Positions 16,515 to 25,112 of a stretch of DNA of 64,000 nucleotides are shown one piece after another (the stretch's first letter is position 1; each line of letters begins with the position of its first letter). A model generated the notes under the pieces. It was not told where the DNA came from and did not search any database. It saw only the letters and a list, made by a program, of their open reading frames with translations. The DNA comes from Cellulomonas fimi (GTDB taxonomy: Bacteria; Actinomycetota; Actinomycetes; Actinomycetales; Cellulomonadaceae), in assembly GCF_028583725.1 (NCBI RefSeq), contig NZ_CP110680.1:248001-312000 (forward strand), written 5' to 3'. A program made the position numbers and the translations under genes.

Positions 16515-17126
16515 TCAGGCGGGTGGCGTGTCGTCGAGCGCGCCCGCGACGGCACGCTCGAGTCGGCCCCCCTGGGTGCCGAGGTCACCGCCCGCGGCGA
16601 CGGCTGCCTGCATGACGAGCCGTGCGGCTGCGGTCACGTCGACGTCGCGCCGGTCCGCGCTCCACCGGAGCATCTCCAGGGCGCCGGCCCGGTCGACCCC
16701 GTAGACCAGGCCGAGGCACCCGATCGCCTGCTCGACGACCGGACGCTCCGCGAGCAGCTCGGGCAGCTTCGCGTTGACGGCCCGCGCGGCACGCGCGCGG
16801 ACATCGGGGGACACGTCGACGACCACACCGCGCACGTCGTGCCCCTCTCCTGCCGGCTCTGCGACCCCGGCGATCGCCATGACCCGGGACTCGCCCTCGA
16901 GTCGCTTGACGGTGTGCACCTGGGCGAACGCGGCACCCCCGCGCGCGCACTCCTCGACCGCGCGGCGCAGCGCCTCCCGCTCGTCGACGCGTACGTGCCG
17001 CAGCAGCGCGTCGAGCGTCGGCGGGACGTCGCCGGGGGACATCCCGAGGACGGCGTACAGCTCGTCCGACCACCAGGGGCGGCCGTCGACCGGGATGAGG
17101 AACTGTCCCGACTGGAGGTCGTCCAT
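16515..17126 (-). CDS. PAS-ANTAR regulator
   Basis: 203 residues. A PAS-3-like domain (about 15-105, PWWSDELYAVLGMSPGDVPP then FAQVHTVKRLEGESRVMAI) is followed by ANTAR (about 118-175, LPELLAERPVVEQAIGCLGL, VYGVDRAGALEMLRW). The start is ATG 17126; the longer open frame upstream is intergenic. It is the second PAS-ANTAR protein within 3 kb and lies tail-to-tail with the coiled-coil gene. It may sense a ligand or redox state and act as an RNA antiterminator; I found no typical twin hexaloop target next to it. Confidence 0.8.
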   Translation of the reverse strand: MDDLQSGQFLIPVDGRPWWSDELYAVLGMSPGDVPPTLDALLRHVRVDEREALRRAVEECARGGAAFAQVHTVKRLEGESRVMAIAGVAEPAGEGHDVRGVVVDVSPDVRARAARAVNAKLPELLAERPVVEQAIGCLGLVYGVDRAGALEMLRWSADRRDVDVTAAARLVMQAAVAAGGDLGTQGGRLERAVAGALDDTPPA

Positions 17127-17287
17127 CACTCGTGCTCCGCAACGCCCGGCAGCCGGGCGCCCGTGGCTGGACACTGTCGGCCGGATGATGTGCCCAGCGT
17201 AGTCACGGCGCCCTGTCGCGGCATCCACGTCCCGTCCCGTCCCGCGCCCGGGTACGCGGAGCCCCCGCGCCGACCGCACGCCGACCC

Positions 17288-17386
17288 CTCGCCCCGCCGT
17301 GGGGCGAGCCGAACGGACGTCGCAGGTGGCGCCGTCGGGAGAACCGCCTCTCCCGCCTCGGCTCGCCGAGCCGGGAGAGGCGGTTC
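17288..17386 (+). promoter_or_regulatory. Two strong hairpins in the leader of the sugar ABC operon
   Basis: CTCGCCCC/GGGGCGAG (17288-17295/17301-17308, 5-base loop) is followed by a long hairpin. Its arms are 17341-17355 and 17372-17386 (15 perfect pairs, GAACCGCCTCTCCCG and its complement), continued after one mismatch by an inner 5-pair stem with loop CTCG. They sit 80-180 bases upstream of the binding-protein start, in the 339-base gap between divergent genes. The second could be an attenuator/terminator or an RNA stabiliser. CCCTGA/TCAGGG (17400-17427) lies further downstream. Nothing else is evident in the gap. Confidence 0.5.
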
Positions 17387-17465
17387 ATATTGAGGGGAGC
17401 CCTGAGGTAGTTCGGAGCCGGTCAGGGGCGACGCGGATCGCCCTTCGAGCCAGGCGGAGGCTCCG

Positions 17466-18851
17466 ATGCGTGCAGTGCGATGGGCGGTCCCGGGTGCAGC
17501 GGTCCTGCTGGTCCTGACGGCGTGCGCCCGCGGGACGGGTGGCGGCGACGGGACGGCGGCGCCGTCCTTCGACCCCGACGCGGACGTCTCCGGGACGCTC
17601 ACGGTGATGGGCTTCGGGGCGGGCGACGAGATCGGCGAGACCCGTCTGGAGCGCGCGAAGGAGTCGATGCCGGACGTCGACGTGTCGCTGATCGAGGGTG
17701 ACCTCGACATCCAGGCGTTCCTGTCGGCCGTCGCCGCGGGGGACCCGCCGGACGTCGTGTACGCGAACCGCGACCAGATCGGGACGTTCGCGTCGCGCGG
17801 CGCGGTCGTGCCGCTGGACGAGTGCTACGCGTCGCAGGAGATCGACGAGGACGCGTTCCGGGACGCGGCGCTCGCGCAGGTGACGTTCGGCGACCAGCTG
17901 TACGGCGTGCCGGAGTTCAACCAGGTGCAGCTCACGATGGCGAACCAGTCGCTGCTCGACGCGGCGGGCCTGACGATCGAGGACGTCAACGGCTCGGACT
18001 GGGACGCGGTCACCGCGGCGACGACGGCGTTGTCGACGTCGGACGGCGGCACGGTGAGCGTCATCGGGTACGACTCGAAGATGCCGGAGTTCCTGCCGCT
18101 GTGGGCCAAGGCCAACGGCGCGGACCTGCTCTCGGAGGACGGGCGCACGGCGCAGCTGGACGACCCGAAGGTGCTCGAGGCGCTCGAGTTCGCGGTCAAC
18201 GTCTATGACGTGCAGGGCGGGTTCGCGGGCGTGAAGTCGGCGCGCGACGCGGCGGACTTCTTCGGGTCCGGCAACCAGTTCGCGTCGTCCACGCTCGGCG
18301 CGATGCCGATGGAGCAGTGGTACGTCAACGTCCTCAACGAGAACTCGCCGGACGCGCCGATGGCGTTCGACGCGTTCCGGACCCCCGAGGGTGAGCCGCT
18401 CGCGTACGCGACGGGCTCGGCGTGGGCGATCCCCGCGGGATCGGCGAACCCCGAGGCGGCGTGCCGGTTCGCGGCGTCGATGGTGTCGTTCGACAGCTGG
18501 ATGGCCGCGGCGCAGGCGCGGGCCGACGCGCGCGAGCAGGAGGGCCTCGTGTTCACGGGCGTCCTGACGGGCAACGAGAAGGCGGACGACGAGATCCGCT
18601 CGACCCTCGTGAAGGTCACCGAGGAGCCGTGGGCGACCGGCGTGAACGCCATGTACGAGGCCAACGACCACACGTTCGCGCTCCCGGCGAACCCCGCCGA
18701 CAGCGAGTTCAAGACGGCCTGGCAGGACGCGGTGAACCGCGTGCTCAACGGCCAGCAGGCGCCCGCGGACGCCCTGGCCCAGGCGCAGGAGGAGGCGCAG
18801 AAGGCGCTCGACGCGGCGTGGGAGCGCTGGGACGGCGGGGCGACGGACTGA
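17466..18851 (+). CDS. Sugar ABC transporter substrate-binding lipoprotein
   Basis: 461 residues with lipobox LTAC (Cys20), so anchored outside the membrane. It has the family-1 solute-binding fold with GTLTVMGFGAGDEIGET, AAGDPPDVVYANRDQIGTFA and YGVPEFNQVQLTMAN, as in CUT1 carbohydrate-binding proteins. It captures an oligosaccharide or monosaccharide for the two permeases that follow, overlapping its stop by one base. The precise sugar cannot be read from sequence. It has a good GGAGG before ATG 17466. No ATPase is encoded in the operon, so a shared MsiK-type ATPase elsewhere is expected (known actinobacterial pattern). Confidence 0.88.
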   Translation: MRAVRWAVPGAAVLLVLTACARGTGGGDGTAAPSFDPDADVSGTLTVMGFGAGDEIGETRLERAKESMPDVDVSLIEGDLDIQAFLSAVAAGDPPDVVYANRDQIGTFASRGAVVPLDECYASQEIDEDAFRDAALAQVTFGDQLYGVPEFNQVQLTMANQSLLDAAGLTIEDVNGSDWDAVTAATTALSTSDGGTVSVIGYDSKMPEFLPLWAKANGADLLSEDGRTAQLDDPKVLEALEFAVNVYDVQGGFAGVKSARDAADFFGSGNQFASSTLGAMPMEQWYVNVLNENSPDAPMAFDAFRTPEGEPLAYATGSAWAIPAGSANPEAACRFAASMVSFDSWMAAAQARADAREQEGLVFTGVLTGNEKADDEIRSTLVKVTEEPWATGVNAMYEANDHTFALPANPADSEFKTAWQDAVNRVLNGQQAPADALAQAQEEAQKALDAAWERWDGGATD

Positions 18852-19804
18852 TGGCCGCCACGACGACGACCGCACCGGCCGGGGTCGCGGCCCCGCGCCG
18901 GCGGCGGTCGAGCGTGTCGAGCCGTGACGCGCGCCACGCGTGGTGGTTCATCAGCCCGTGGATCGTCGGGTTCCTGGTGTTCACCGCGTGGCCGATGGTC
19001 TACAGCGCGTACCTGTCGCTCACGGACTACGACGTCATCAACGACCCCCGGTTCGTCGGGCTCGACAACTACCGCGAGCTGTTCGCGGACCCCAAGGTCG
19101 CGCTCGCGCTGCGGAACACGTTGATCTACACCGTCATGGCGGTGCCCGCGGAGATCCTGCTCGCGCTCGGGCTGGCGCTGCTGCTCGACCGGGCGGCACG
19201 GTCCGCGGGCTTCTTCCGGACCGCGTTCTTCCTGCCGAAGATGACCCCGCCGGTCGCGATCGGCGTGCTGCTGCTGCTCCTGTTCAACGGGCAGAGCGGC
19301 GTCGTGAACACGGTGCTCGGGTGGTTCGGCATCGCCGGTCCCGCGTGGACCACCGACCCCGACTGGGTCAAGCCCGGGCTCGTGGTGATGGGCCTGTGGA
19401 CGATCGGCTCGACGATCATCATCCTGCTGGCCGCGCTGCGGAACGTGCCCGCCGACCTGTACGACGCCGCCCGCGTCGACGGTGCCGGCTTCTGGCACCG
19501 CACCCGCGCGGTCACGCTGCCGATGATCAGCGGCCCGCTGTTCTTCGTCGTGGTGGTCAACACGATCGGGTCGTTGCAGATGTTCACCGAGGCGTACACC
19601 GCGTTCTTCGGGTCGGGGAACACGACCTACTCGAACGACGCCGCGCTGTTCTACGTCATCTACCTGTTCCAGCAGGCCTTCGAGTTCCTGCACATGGGGT
19701 ACGCGTCGGCGCTCGCGTGGCTGCTGTTCCTCGTGATCATGGCGATCACGGCCGTCCAGGTCCTCGTGAGCCGGCGCGTCGTGTACTACGAGGGGGACCG
19801 ATGA
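18851..19804 (+). CDS. Sugar ABC transporter permease, MalF type
   Basis: 317 residues, six predicted helices after a basic cytoplasmic N-terminus. The cytoplasmic EAA-type loop is DAARVDGAGFWHRTRAVTLP, where the ATPase docks. Start ATG 18851 shares one base with the upstream stop (TGATG), and its own stop overlaps the next ATG, so the three genes are translationally coupled. It pairs with the following MalG-type protein to form the channel. Confidence 0.9.
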   Translation: MAATTTTAPAGVAAPRRRRSSVSSRDARHAWWFISPWIVGFLVFTAWPMVYSAYLSLTDYDVINDPRFVGLDNYRELFADPKVALALRNTLIYTVMAVPAEILLALGLALLLDRAARSAGFFRTAFFLPKMTPPVAIGVLLLLLFNGQSGVVNTVLGWFGIAGPAWTTDPDWVKPGLVVMGLWTIGSTIIILLAALRNVPADLYDAARVDGAGFWHRTRAVTLPMISGPLFFVVVVNTIGSLQMFTEAYTAFFGSGNTTYSNDAALFYVIYLFQQAFEFLHMGYASALAWLLFLVIMAITAVQVLVSRRVVYYEGDR

Positions 19805-20712
19805 CGTCGACCGCCTCCGCCACCCGGATGCCGCAGGGCGTCGTCACCGCCGCGCCCCGCCCGGTCACGGAGCGCCGCCGTCCGCGCCGCCTCGTGACGC
19901 GGGTCGCGGTCATGGCGGCGCTCGTGCTCGCGACGGTCGCGTTCGTCTACCCGTTCGTGTGGCTGCTCTCGGCGTCGTTCAAGCCGCGCGGCGAGGTCTT
20001 CGACAACCGTCTGATCCCACGCACGTTCACGCTGCAGAACTACGTCGACGTGTGGCAGGTCGCGCCGATGTGGACGTGGCTCGTCAACACGCTGGTCGTC
20101 ACGACGCTCGCCGCCGTCACGGTCACGGTCTCGTCGGCGCTCGTCGCCTGGGGCTTCGCGTACTTCCGCTTCCCGGGCCGCGGGCCGCTCTTCGGGCTGG
20201 TGCTGGCCACGATGATGCTGCCGGGCGCCGTCACGATGGTGCCGACGTACCTCATCTGGAAGCAGCTCGGGCTGGTCGGCGGTCTCACGCCCCTGTGGGC
20301 GGGCAACCTGTTCGCGAGCGCGTTCTACGTGTTCCTGCTGCGGCAGTTCTTCCTCTCCCTGCCGCGCGAGCTGTTCGAGGCCGCGCGCCTCGACGGCGCG
20401 GGCAACTGGACGTTGTTCGCCCGGATCGCCGTGCCGCTGTGCAAGCCCGCGCTCATCCTCACGCTGCTGTTCGAGATCCAGGCCGCGTGGACCGACCTCA
20501 TGCGCCCGCTCATCTACCTGCAGGACTCGTCGACGTTCACCGTCCCGCGCGGGCTCAAGGCGATGCTCGACCAGTTCGGGTTCGGCGGGGAGTGGCACTG
20601 GGAGATCGTCGTGACCGCGAGCGTCATCACGACCGTCCCGATGATCATCCTGTTCTTCCTCGGTCAGCGGCACTTCGTCCAGGGCATCGCGACGACCGGC
20701 TCGAAGGGCTGA
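19801..20712 (+). CDS. Sugar ABC transporter permease, MalG type
   Basis: 303 residues, six helices. The docking loop EAARLDGAGNWTLFARIAVP and the C-terminal pattern (QRHFVQGIATTGSKG) are typical of MalG-like permeases ending in a short Gly/Lys tail. It overlaps the preceding gene by ATGA. Last gene of this operon; no ATPase or LacI-type regulator follows. The next gene starts about 100 bases on with its own ribosome site. Confidence 0.9.
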   Translation: MTSTASATRMPQGVVTAAPRPVTERRRPRRLVTRVAVMAALVLATVAFVYPFVWLLSASFKPRGEVFDNRLIPRTFTLQNYVDVWQVAPMWTWLVNTLVVTTLAAVTVTVSSALVAWGFAYFRFPGRGPLFGLVLATMMLPGAVTMVPTYLIWKQLGLVGGLTPLWAGNLFASAFYVFLLRQFFLSLPRELFEAARLDGAGNWTLFARIAVPLCKPALILTLLFEIQAAWTDLMRPLIYLQDSSTFTVPRGLKAMLDQFGFGGEWHWEIVVTASVITTVPMIILFFLGQRHFVQGIATTGSKG

Positions 20713-20814
20713 GATTGCGGCCGGCCCGCCGCTGCGTAGGGTCGACAGGACGGTCGAGACGTGGCCGGTGAGCCCGTCGGCGCGTGCCGGCGGCGGACGT
20801 CCCGGAGGAACCTC

Positions 20815-21426
20815 ATGGTCACGGCCGACACCGACCGCCCCGGCGACCACACCCGCGAGCCCGAGGGCGTGGGACGGCACTCCGGCCCGCGCGCCGAGTC
20901 CCTCGCGGGCTCGGTCGCGCGCGCGCTCGAGACCGCGCACCAGCTCGACCCGGTCGTCGAGAAGCTCGCCGCGCTCTGGCGCACCCCGCTCCAGCACGAC
21001 GGCCTGCGCCGCCTGCTGCGCGGCAAGCCGCTCGGCCACGCCGCGCACCCGCTGCTCACCGACGTGCCGCTCGGGCTGTGGCTGAGCTCCGCCGTCCTCG
21101 ACGCGACCGGGCAGGACGAGGCGGCCCGACGTCTGATCGGCGCCGGCGTCCTCGCCGCCGGGCCGACGCTCGTCACCGGGTGGGCCGACTGGGCGGCGGG
21201 CGACGACCGGACCCGGCGCGTCGGCGTCGTGCACGCGGCCTGCAACGGCGTCGCGCTCGCCTGCTACACGGCGTCGTGGGTGGCACGGCGTCGCGGCCAC
21301 CGGGGCGTCGGCCTGCTCGCGTCGGCGGCCGGGGCCGCGGCACTCGGCGCCGGGGGCTTCCTCGGCGGGCACATGGCGTACGTCCTCGGCTCGCCCCCGC
21401 GCGACCCCGACGCACCCGTGCGCTGA
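20815..21426 (+). CDS. DUF2231 membrane protein
   Basis: About 203 residues with four membrane helices. The motif GKPLGHAAHPLLTDVPLGLW is characteristic of DUF2231, a family of small membrane proteins sometimes near haem or c-type-cytochrome-like functions; no role is established. I start at ATG 20815, preceded by GGAGGAACC, and not at the GTG 20761. It is followed by a YitT-like gene on the same strand. Confidence 0.8.
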   Translation: MVTADTDRPGDHTREPEGVGRHSGPRAESLAGSVARALETAHQLDPVVEKLAALWRTPLQHDGLRRLLRGKPLGHAAHPLLTDVPLGLWLSSAVLDATGQDEAARRLIGAGVLAAGPTLVTGWADWAAGDDRTRRVGVVHAACNGVALACYTASWVARRRGHRGVGLLASAAGAAALGAGGFLGGHMAYVLGSPPRDPDAPVR

Positions 21427-21549
21427 CTGCCCTTCGTCCCGTACGCCGCGGCACCGCCGTCGGTCACAATGTCCTGCGCGCGCCGGACCACGGCCGCGCA
21501 CGCCCCGGGCAGCGTCGCCCGCCCCGACGACGCGACCGAGGACGACACC

Positions 21550-22176
21550 ATGGCCACCACCGACACCCCGACGCTGCCCACGGCGATCCCGCACGGGCGC
21601 GCCGAGGACGTGCTCGGCCTGCTCACGGGCGTCGTGCTCGTCGCCGTCGGCATGTCGCTGCTGCGGGCCGCCGGCCTGGTCACGGGCGGCATCGCGGGTG
21701 CGGCGCTGCTGCTGGGCCACGCGGTCGACGTGCCGCTCGGCGTGCTGTTCTTCGCGCTCAACGTGCCGTTCTTCGCGCTCGCGGCGCACCGGTCCGGGTG
21801 GTCGTTCACGCTGCGCAGCGCGGCGACCGTCGGGCTCGTCTCGCTCGGTACCGCGCTGACCGCCGCGCACCTTGACGTCGCGTCCGTCGACCCGTGGTTC
21901 GCGGCGGTCGTCGGCAACCTGCTGTGCGGCACGGGGCTGCTCGTCGTGTTCCGGCACCGGTCGAGCGTCGGCGGCTTCTCGATCGTCGCCGTGCTGCTCC
22001 AGGAGCGCGCGGGCATCCGCGCCGGGCACGTGCTCATGGCGCTCGACACGCTCGTCGTCCTCGCCGCGTTCGCCGTCGCGCCGCCGCTCGACGTGCTGGT
22101 CTCCGCCGGTGGCGCCGTCCTGCTGAGCCTCGTCGTGACGTTCAACCACCGGCCCGGGCGCTACACCGGGTTCTGA
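21550..22176 (+). CDS. YitT-family membrane protein
   Basis: About 208 residues, five to six helices with family-like segments GLVTGGIAGAALLLGHAVDV, VVGNLLCGTGLLVVFRH and the C-terminal TFNHRPGRYTGF. YitT proteins are integral membrane proteins of unknown transport or stress function. ATG 21550 is used; an upstream in-frame ATG (21469) adds a non-hydrophobic stretch that looks non-coding. Confidence 0.78.
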   Translation: MATTDTPTLPTAIPHGRAEDVLGLLTGVVLVAVGMSLLRAAGLVTGGIAGAALLLGHAVDVPLGVLFFALNVPFFALAAHRSGWSFTLRSAATVGLVSLGTALTAAHLDVASVDPWFAAVVGNLLCGTGLLVVFRHRSSVGGFSIVAVLLQERAGIRAGHVLMALDTLVVLAAFAVAPPLDVLVSAGGAVLLSLVVTFNHRPGRYTGF

Positions 22177-22189
22177 CGGTCGCGTCCGG

Positions 22190-22378
22190 TCAGCCGCCGT
22201 AGAACGACTTCAGCAGCTCGTACGCGACGATCGCGGGCCACACGAGCGCCTTCGGGATCGCGAGGACGAAGTCCCAGAACCCCTCCCCGGCCGAGAAGTA
22301 GTACACCGCCGCGCCGATCAGCCCGAGGCCGTACACCGCCCCGCCGCCCGCACCGCCCGCGTCCGATCCCTTCGCCAT
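22190..22378 (-). CDS. Small two-helix membrane protein
   Basis: 62 residues: a Gly-rich N-terminus, then a helix AVYGLGLIGAAVYYFSAG and a second, AIPKALVWPAIVAYELLKSF. GGGAG precedes ATG 22378. It resembles a group of short actinobacterial membrane proteins that I cannot name; no function can be inferred. It converges on the YitT-like gene. Confidence 0.65.
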   Translation of the reverse strand: MAKGSDAGGAGGGAVYGLGLIGAAVYYFSAGEGFWDFVLAIPKALVWPAIVAYELLKSFYGG

Positions 22379-22554
22379 CACGCACTCCCGTCGCTCGCGC
22401 CGCCGACCTCGCCCGGCACCTTCCCGCGACGGCGACGGCGGCGGCATCACCCGCGGCGGGCGGTTCCTGGCGGCCGGTGGGCGTGTGGGTGGGTCGCGGG
22501 ACGATGGGTCGGACGCCGCCGGGGTCGTCCGGCGGGCCGACCGAGGGGGTTCCC

Positions 22555-22929
22555 GTGGAGTTCAGGCTCGAGCTCGTGATCGTCCCGGTGAGCGACGTGG
22601 ACCGTGCCGTCGCGTTCTACGCGGAGCAGGTGGGGTTCGTCGTCGACCACGACCAGCGCGTGAGCGACGACGTGCGGTTCGTCCAGCTCACACCGCCCGG
22701 TTCGGCGTGCTCGATCGCCGTCGGGCTCGGCCTGACCGACGCGGCGCCCGGCTCGGTCAAGGGCCTCCAGGTCGTCGTGGACGACGCCGACGCGGCGCGG
22801 GCCTTCCTCGTGGAGCACGGGATCGACGCGCCCGAGGTGCAGGAGTTCCCGTGGGGCCGGTTCACGGGCTTCCGCGACCCCGACGGCAACGAGTGGTCGG
22901 TGCAGCAGCTCCCCGCCTGGCGCGGCTGA
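22555..22929 (+). CDS. VOC/glyoxalase-family protein
   Basis: 124 residues, start GTG 22555 with GAGGGGG upstream. It has the VOC beta-alpha-beta-beta-beta fold twice: DVDRAVAFYAEQVGF at the N-terminus, and FRDPDGNEWSVQQL at the end, which carries the usual second-module metal-ligand Glu position. The family includes glyoxalases, dioxygenases and resistance proteins; length fits the single-chain glyoxalase-like type. The role here is open. Confidence 0.85.
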   Translation: MEFRLELVIVPVSDVDRAVAFYAEQVGFVVDHDQRVSDDVRFVQLTPPGSACSIAVGLGLTDAAPGSVKGLQVVVDDADAARAFLVEHGIDAPEVQEFPWGRFTGFRDPDGNEWSVQQLPAWRG

Positions 22930-23020
22930 CGGGGTGACGCGGCGTCGGACGGGCCGGCGCCGCGCAGGTCGGGGCCGGTGACCCCTTCCTCTGTCGCGCA
23001 TGCGCGACATATGCTCGCCC

Positions 23021-23103
23021 GGTCAGCGACAACGGCAAACCTGCCGCGAGGCAGGGACGCAAAGCCATGGGGCCCTCGTGGTCCGCCAGGCTGCCGAACG
23101 ACC
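23021..23103 (+). promoter_or_regulatory. Cyclic-di-GMP-I (GEMM) riboswitch
   Basis: The conserved core is present in order: GGCAAACC (23034-23041), P1b stem CCTGCC-GCGA-GGCAGG (23040-23055) capped by a GNRA tetraloop, then GGGACGCAAAGCC (23054-23066), a variable P1c arm and CTGCCGAAC (23091-23099). P1 closes with GGTC (23021-23024) and GACC (23100-23103). The element ends 2 bases before the ribosome-binding AGGGGG (23105-23110) of the GH26-like gene. Ligand binding could therefore change access to the ribosome site, or couple to transcription. GGGG/CCCC near the start codon could form the alternative anti-ribosome-site stem. Confidence 0.92.
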
Positions 23104-23119
23104 CAGGGGGCTCCCCACC

Positions 23120-25021
23120 ATGCGCACGCCTGCGCCCGTCCAGGGCGTCCTCCGCCATGCCCACCACCGACCCACCGCCCGCACCGCGCTGCTCGCCGCC
23201 GGGGTCGCCGCGCTCCTCGTGAGCGGTCTCACTGCACCCGCCGCGGCCGCCGAGCCCGCACCCGCACCGTCGACCGCGAGCGCCGCGCTCACGCCCGCGT
23301 CGGGCCTGCTGTTCGGCGCCTTCGTCGCGACCGGCTCGTCGGCGAACGTGGACGACGCCGTCGCCGCGTTCGAGCACACGGTCGGCCGCAAGCTCGACGT
23401 CCAGCGCGTCTACCGCCGGTGGGGCGACGACCTGCGGGCGGGCGGGGTCGCGTCCGCCGTCGCGCGCGGACGCACGCCCGCCGTGTCCGTCGCGTCCAAG
23501 CGGGCCGACGGGACGGCCGTGTCCTGGGCGTCGATCGCGCGCGGCGACCACGACGCCGCCATCGCGGCGCAGGCCACGACCGTCGCGGGTCTCGGCGTGC
23601 CGATCTTCCTCACGTTCCAGCACGAGCCCGACTACGCGACCGGCTACGGCACCCCCGAGGAGTACCGCGCGGCGTGGCGCCACTACGTCGAGGTGTTCCG
23701 CGAGCGCGGCGTGCGGAACGTCGTGTGGACGTGGATCGTCACGCCCGCGGCGTTCGCGACCGGCTCGACGAGGCCCACCGCCGACGCGCTCTACCCGGGC
23801 GACGACGTCGTCGACTGGGTCGGGCTCGACGTCTACAACTGGTCCGGCTGCAACCCGGGCGGCCCCACGTCGTGGAGCCCGGTCGCGAGCCAGTCCGCCG
23901 CGGCCCGCACGTTCGCGCAGGCGCACGGCAAGCCCGTCATGGTCGCCGAGTGGGGGTCCGTCGAGGACCCCGCCGACCCGCAGCGCAAGGCGGGCTGGCT
24001 GCGCGACGCGATGGCGACGTGGACCGCGTGGCCCGAGGTCAAGGCCGTCCTGTACTTCCACCAGCAGGGCAGCTGCCCGTGGTGGGTGGACTCGTCGCCC
24101 GCGAGCCTCGCGGCCTTCACCGAGATCGCCGCGCGGCCGGCCGCGCGCACCCGTGCGAGCGCGTTCCTCGACGTGTCGACGACGCACGGCAGCGCACCCC
24201 TGACCGTCACGCTCGACGCGTCCCGGTCGTCCGGGGCGGGCCACGTCGCGGGCGCGGGCGTCGCGTCGTGGACCCTGGACCGCGGCGACGGCACCCCCGT
24301 CCTGACCGGCACGGGGACGCCCCTGGCGACCCTCACGCACACGTACGCGGCCGGGACGTGGAACCCGCGGCTCACCGTCACCGACGCCGGCGGGCGCGCG
24401 GTGACGGACGCCGTGACGCTGCGCGCCGCCCCGGCCCCGACCGTCACGGTCTACGCCAAGGACGTGACGACGACCGGCGCGACGTCGCAGGCGCTCGTGG
24501 ACCCGCACGGGTACGCGGGGACCGTCCAGGTCGAGTGGGGGACGAGCACCGCGTACGGCACACGCGGTGCCGTCGTGAGCGTGCCCGCCGTGTCGTACAT
24601 GCGGACCGTGAACCAGCCGCTCACGGGGCTCGCGCCCGGCACGACCTACCACGTGCGCACCACGACCATCACGCCGGCCGGCACGACCGTCACGACGAGC
24701 AGCTTCGAGACCGCGGGCCGCCCCACGTCGTCGCGGCAGTACACGTCCGGGACGACGCCCACGTCGACCTCGTTCGGCGCTCAGGTCCACCCGCACCGCC
24801 TCGCCACGACCGCGTGGTTCGAGTGGGGTCCGACGACGGCCCTCGGGTCCCGGTCGCCCGTGACCGACGTCGCCGCGCTGACGTACGAGAAGACCGTGAC
24901 CAGCGGCGTCGTCGACGGGCTCGCGCCCGGCACGACGACCTACTACCGCGTCGTCGCGCAGAACGCCGCCGGCACGTTCGTGGGGCCGGTCCTCAGCGTC
25001 AGGACCCCGCGGCTGCCCTGA
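23120..25021 (+). CDS. Secreted GH26-like hydrolase with PKD and FnIII-like modules, under c-di-GMP riboswitch
   Basis: 633 residues. A Sec signal peptide (about 1-44, ending AAAAEP) leads to a GH26-like catalytic barrel of about 55-340. The acid/base is Glu169 (FQHEPDY) and the nucleophile Glu277 (VMVAEWGSVED), the spacing expected for the family. A PKD-like domain follows (about 345-437, with WTLDRGDGTPVLTGTG and HTYAAGTW), then two related FnIII-like repeats (about 441-535 and 540-633, each with YHVRTTT- or YYRVVAQNA-type strands). GH26 enzymes cleave beta-mannans or beta-1,3/1,4-glucans. The start ATG 23120 sits 9 bases after the AGGGGG next to the c-di-GMP riboswitch, so I infer matrix or cell-wall glycan remodelling tied to lifestyle switching. 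Confidence 0.88.
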   Translation: MRTPAPVQGVLRHAHHRPTARTALLAAGVAALLVSGLTAPAAAAEPAPAPSTASAALTPASGLLFGAFVATGSSANVDDAVAAFEHTVGRKLDVQRVYRRWGDDLRAGGVASAVARGRTPAVSVASKRADGTAVSWASIARGDHDAAIAAQATTVAGLGVPIFLTFQHEPDYATGYGTPEEYRAAWRHYVEVFRERGVRNVVWTWIVTPAAFATGSTRPTADALYPGDDVVDWVGLDVYNWSGCNPGGPTSWSPVASQSAAARTFAQAHGKPVMVAEWGSVEDPADPQRKAGWLRDAMATWTAWPEVKAVLYFHQQGSCPWWVDSSPASLAAFTEIAARPAARTRASAFLDVSTTHGSAPLTVTLDASRSSGAGHVAGAGVASWTLDRGDGTPVLTGTGTPLATLTHTYAAGTWNPRLTVTDAGGRAVTDAVTLRAAPAPTVTVYAKDVTTTGATSQALVDPHGYAGTVQVEWGTSTAYGTRGAVVSVPAVSYMRTVNQPLTGLAPGTTYHVRTTTITPAGTTVTTSSFETAGRPTSSRQYTSGTTPTSTSFGAQVHPHRLATTAWFEWGPTTALGSRSPVTDVAALTYEKTVTSGVVDGLAPGTTTYYRVVAQNAAGTFVGPVLSVRTPRLP

Positions 25022-25112
25022 CGGCACCGCCCCGCACCCACGCCGTCAGCCGCGCCGGCCGCACCCGCCGGCGCGGCTGACCGCGCCGCCCCGGCTGTCC
25101 TAGGGTCGGCTC

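Noticed and set aside
17341..17386. ANTAR-type RNA target at the large hairpin
   Set aside because: ANTAR sites need two stems with six-base loops; this has one stem and a four-base loop.
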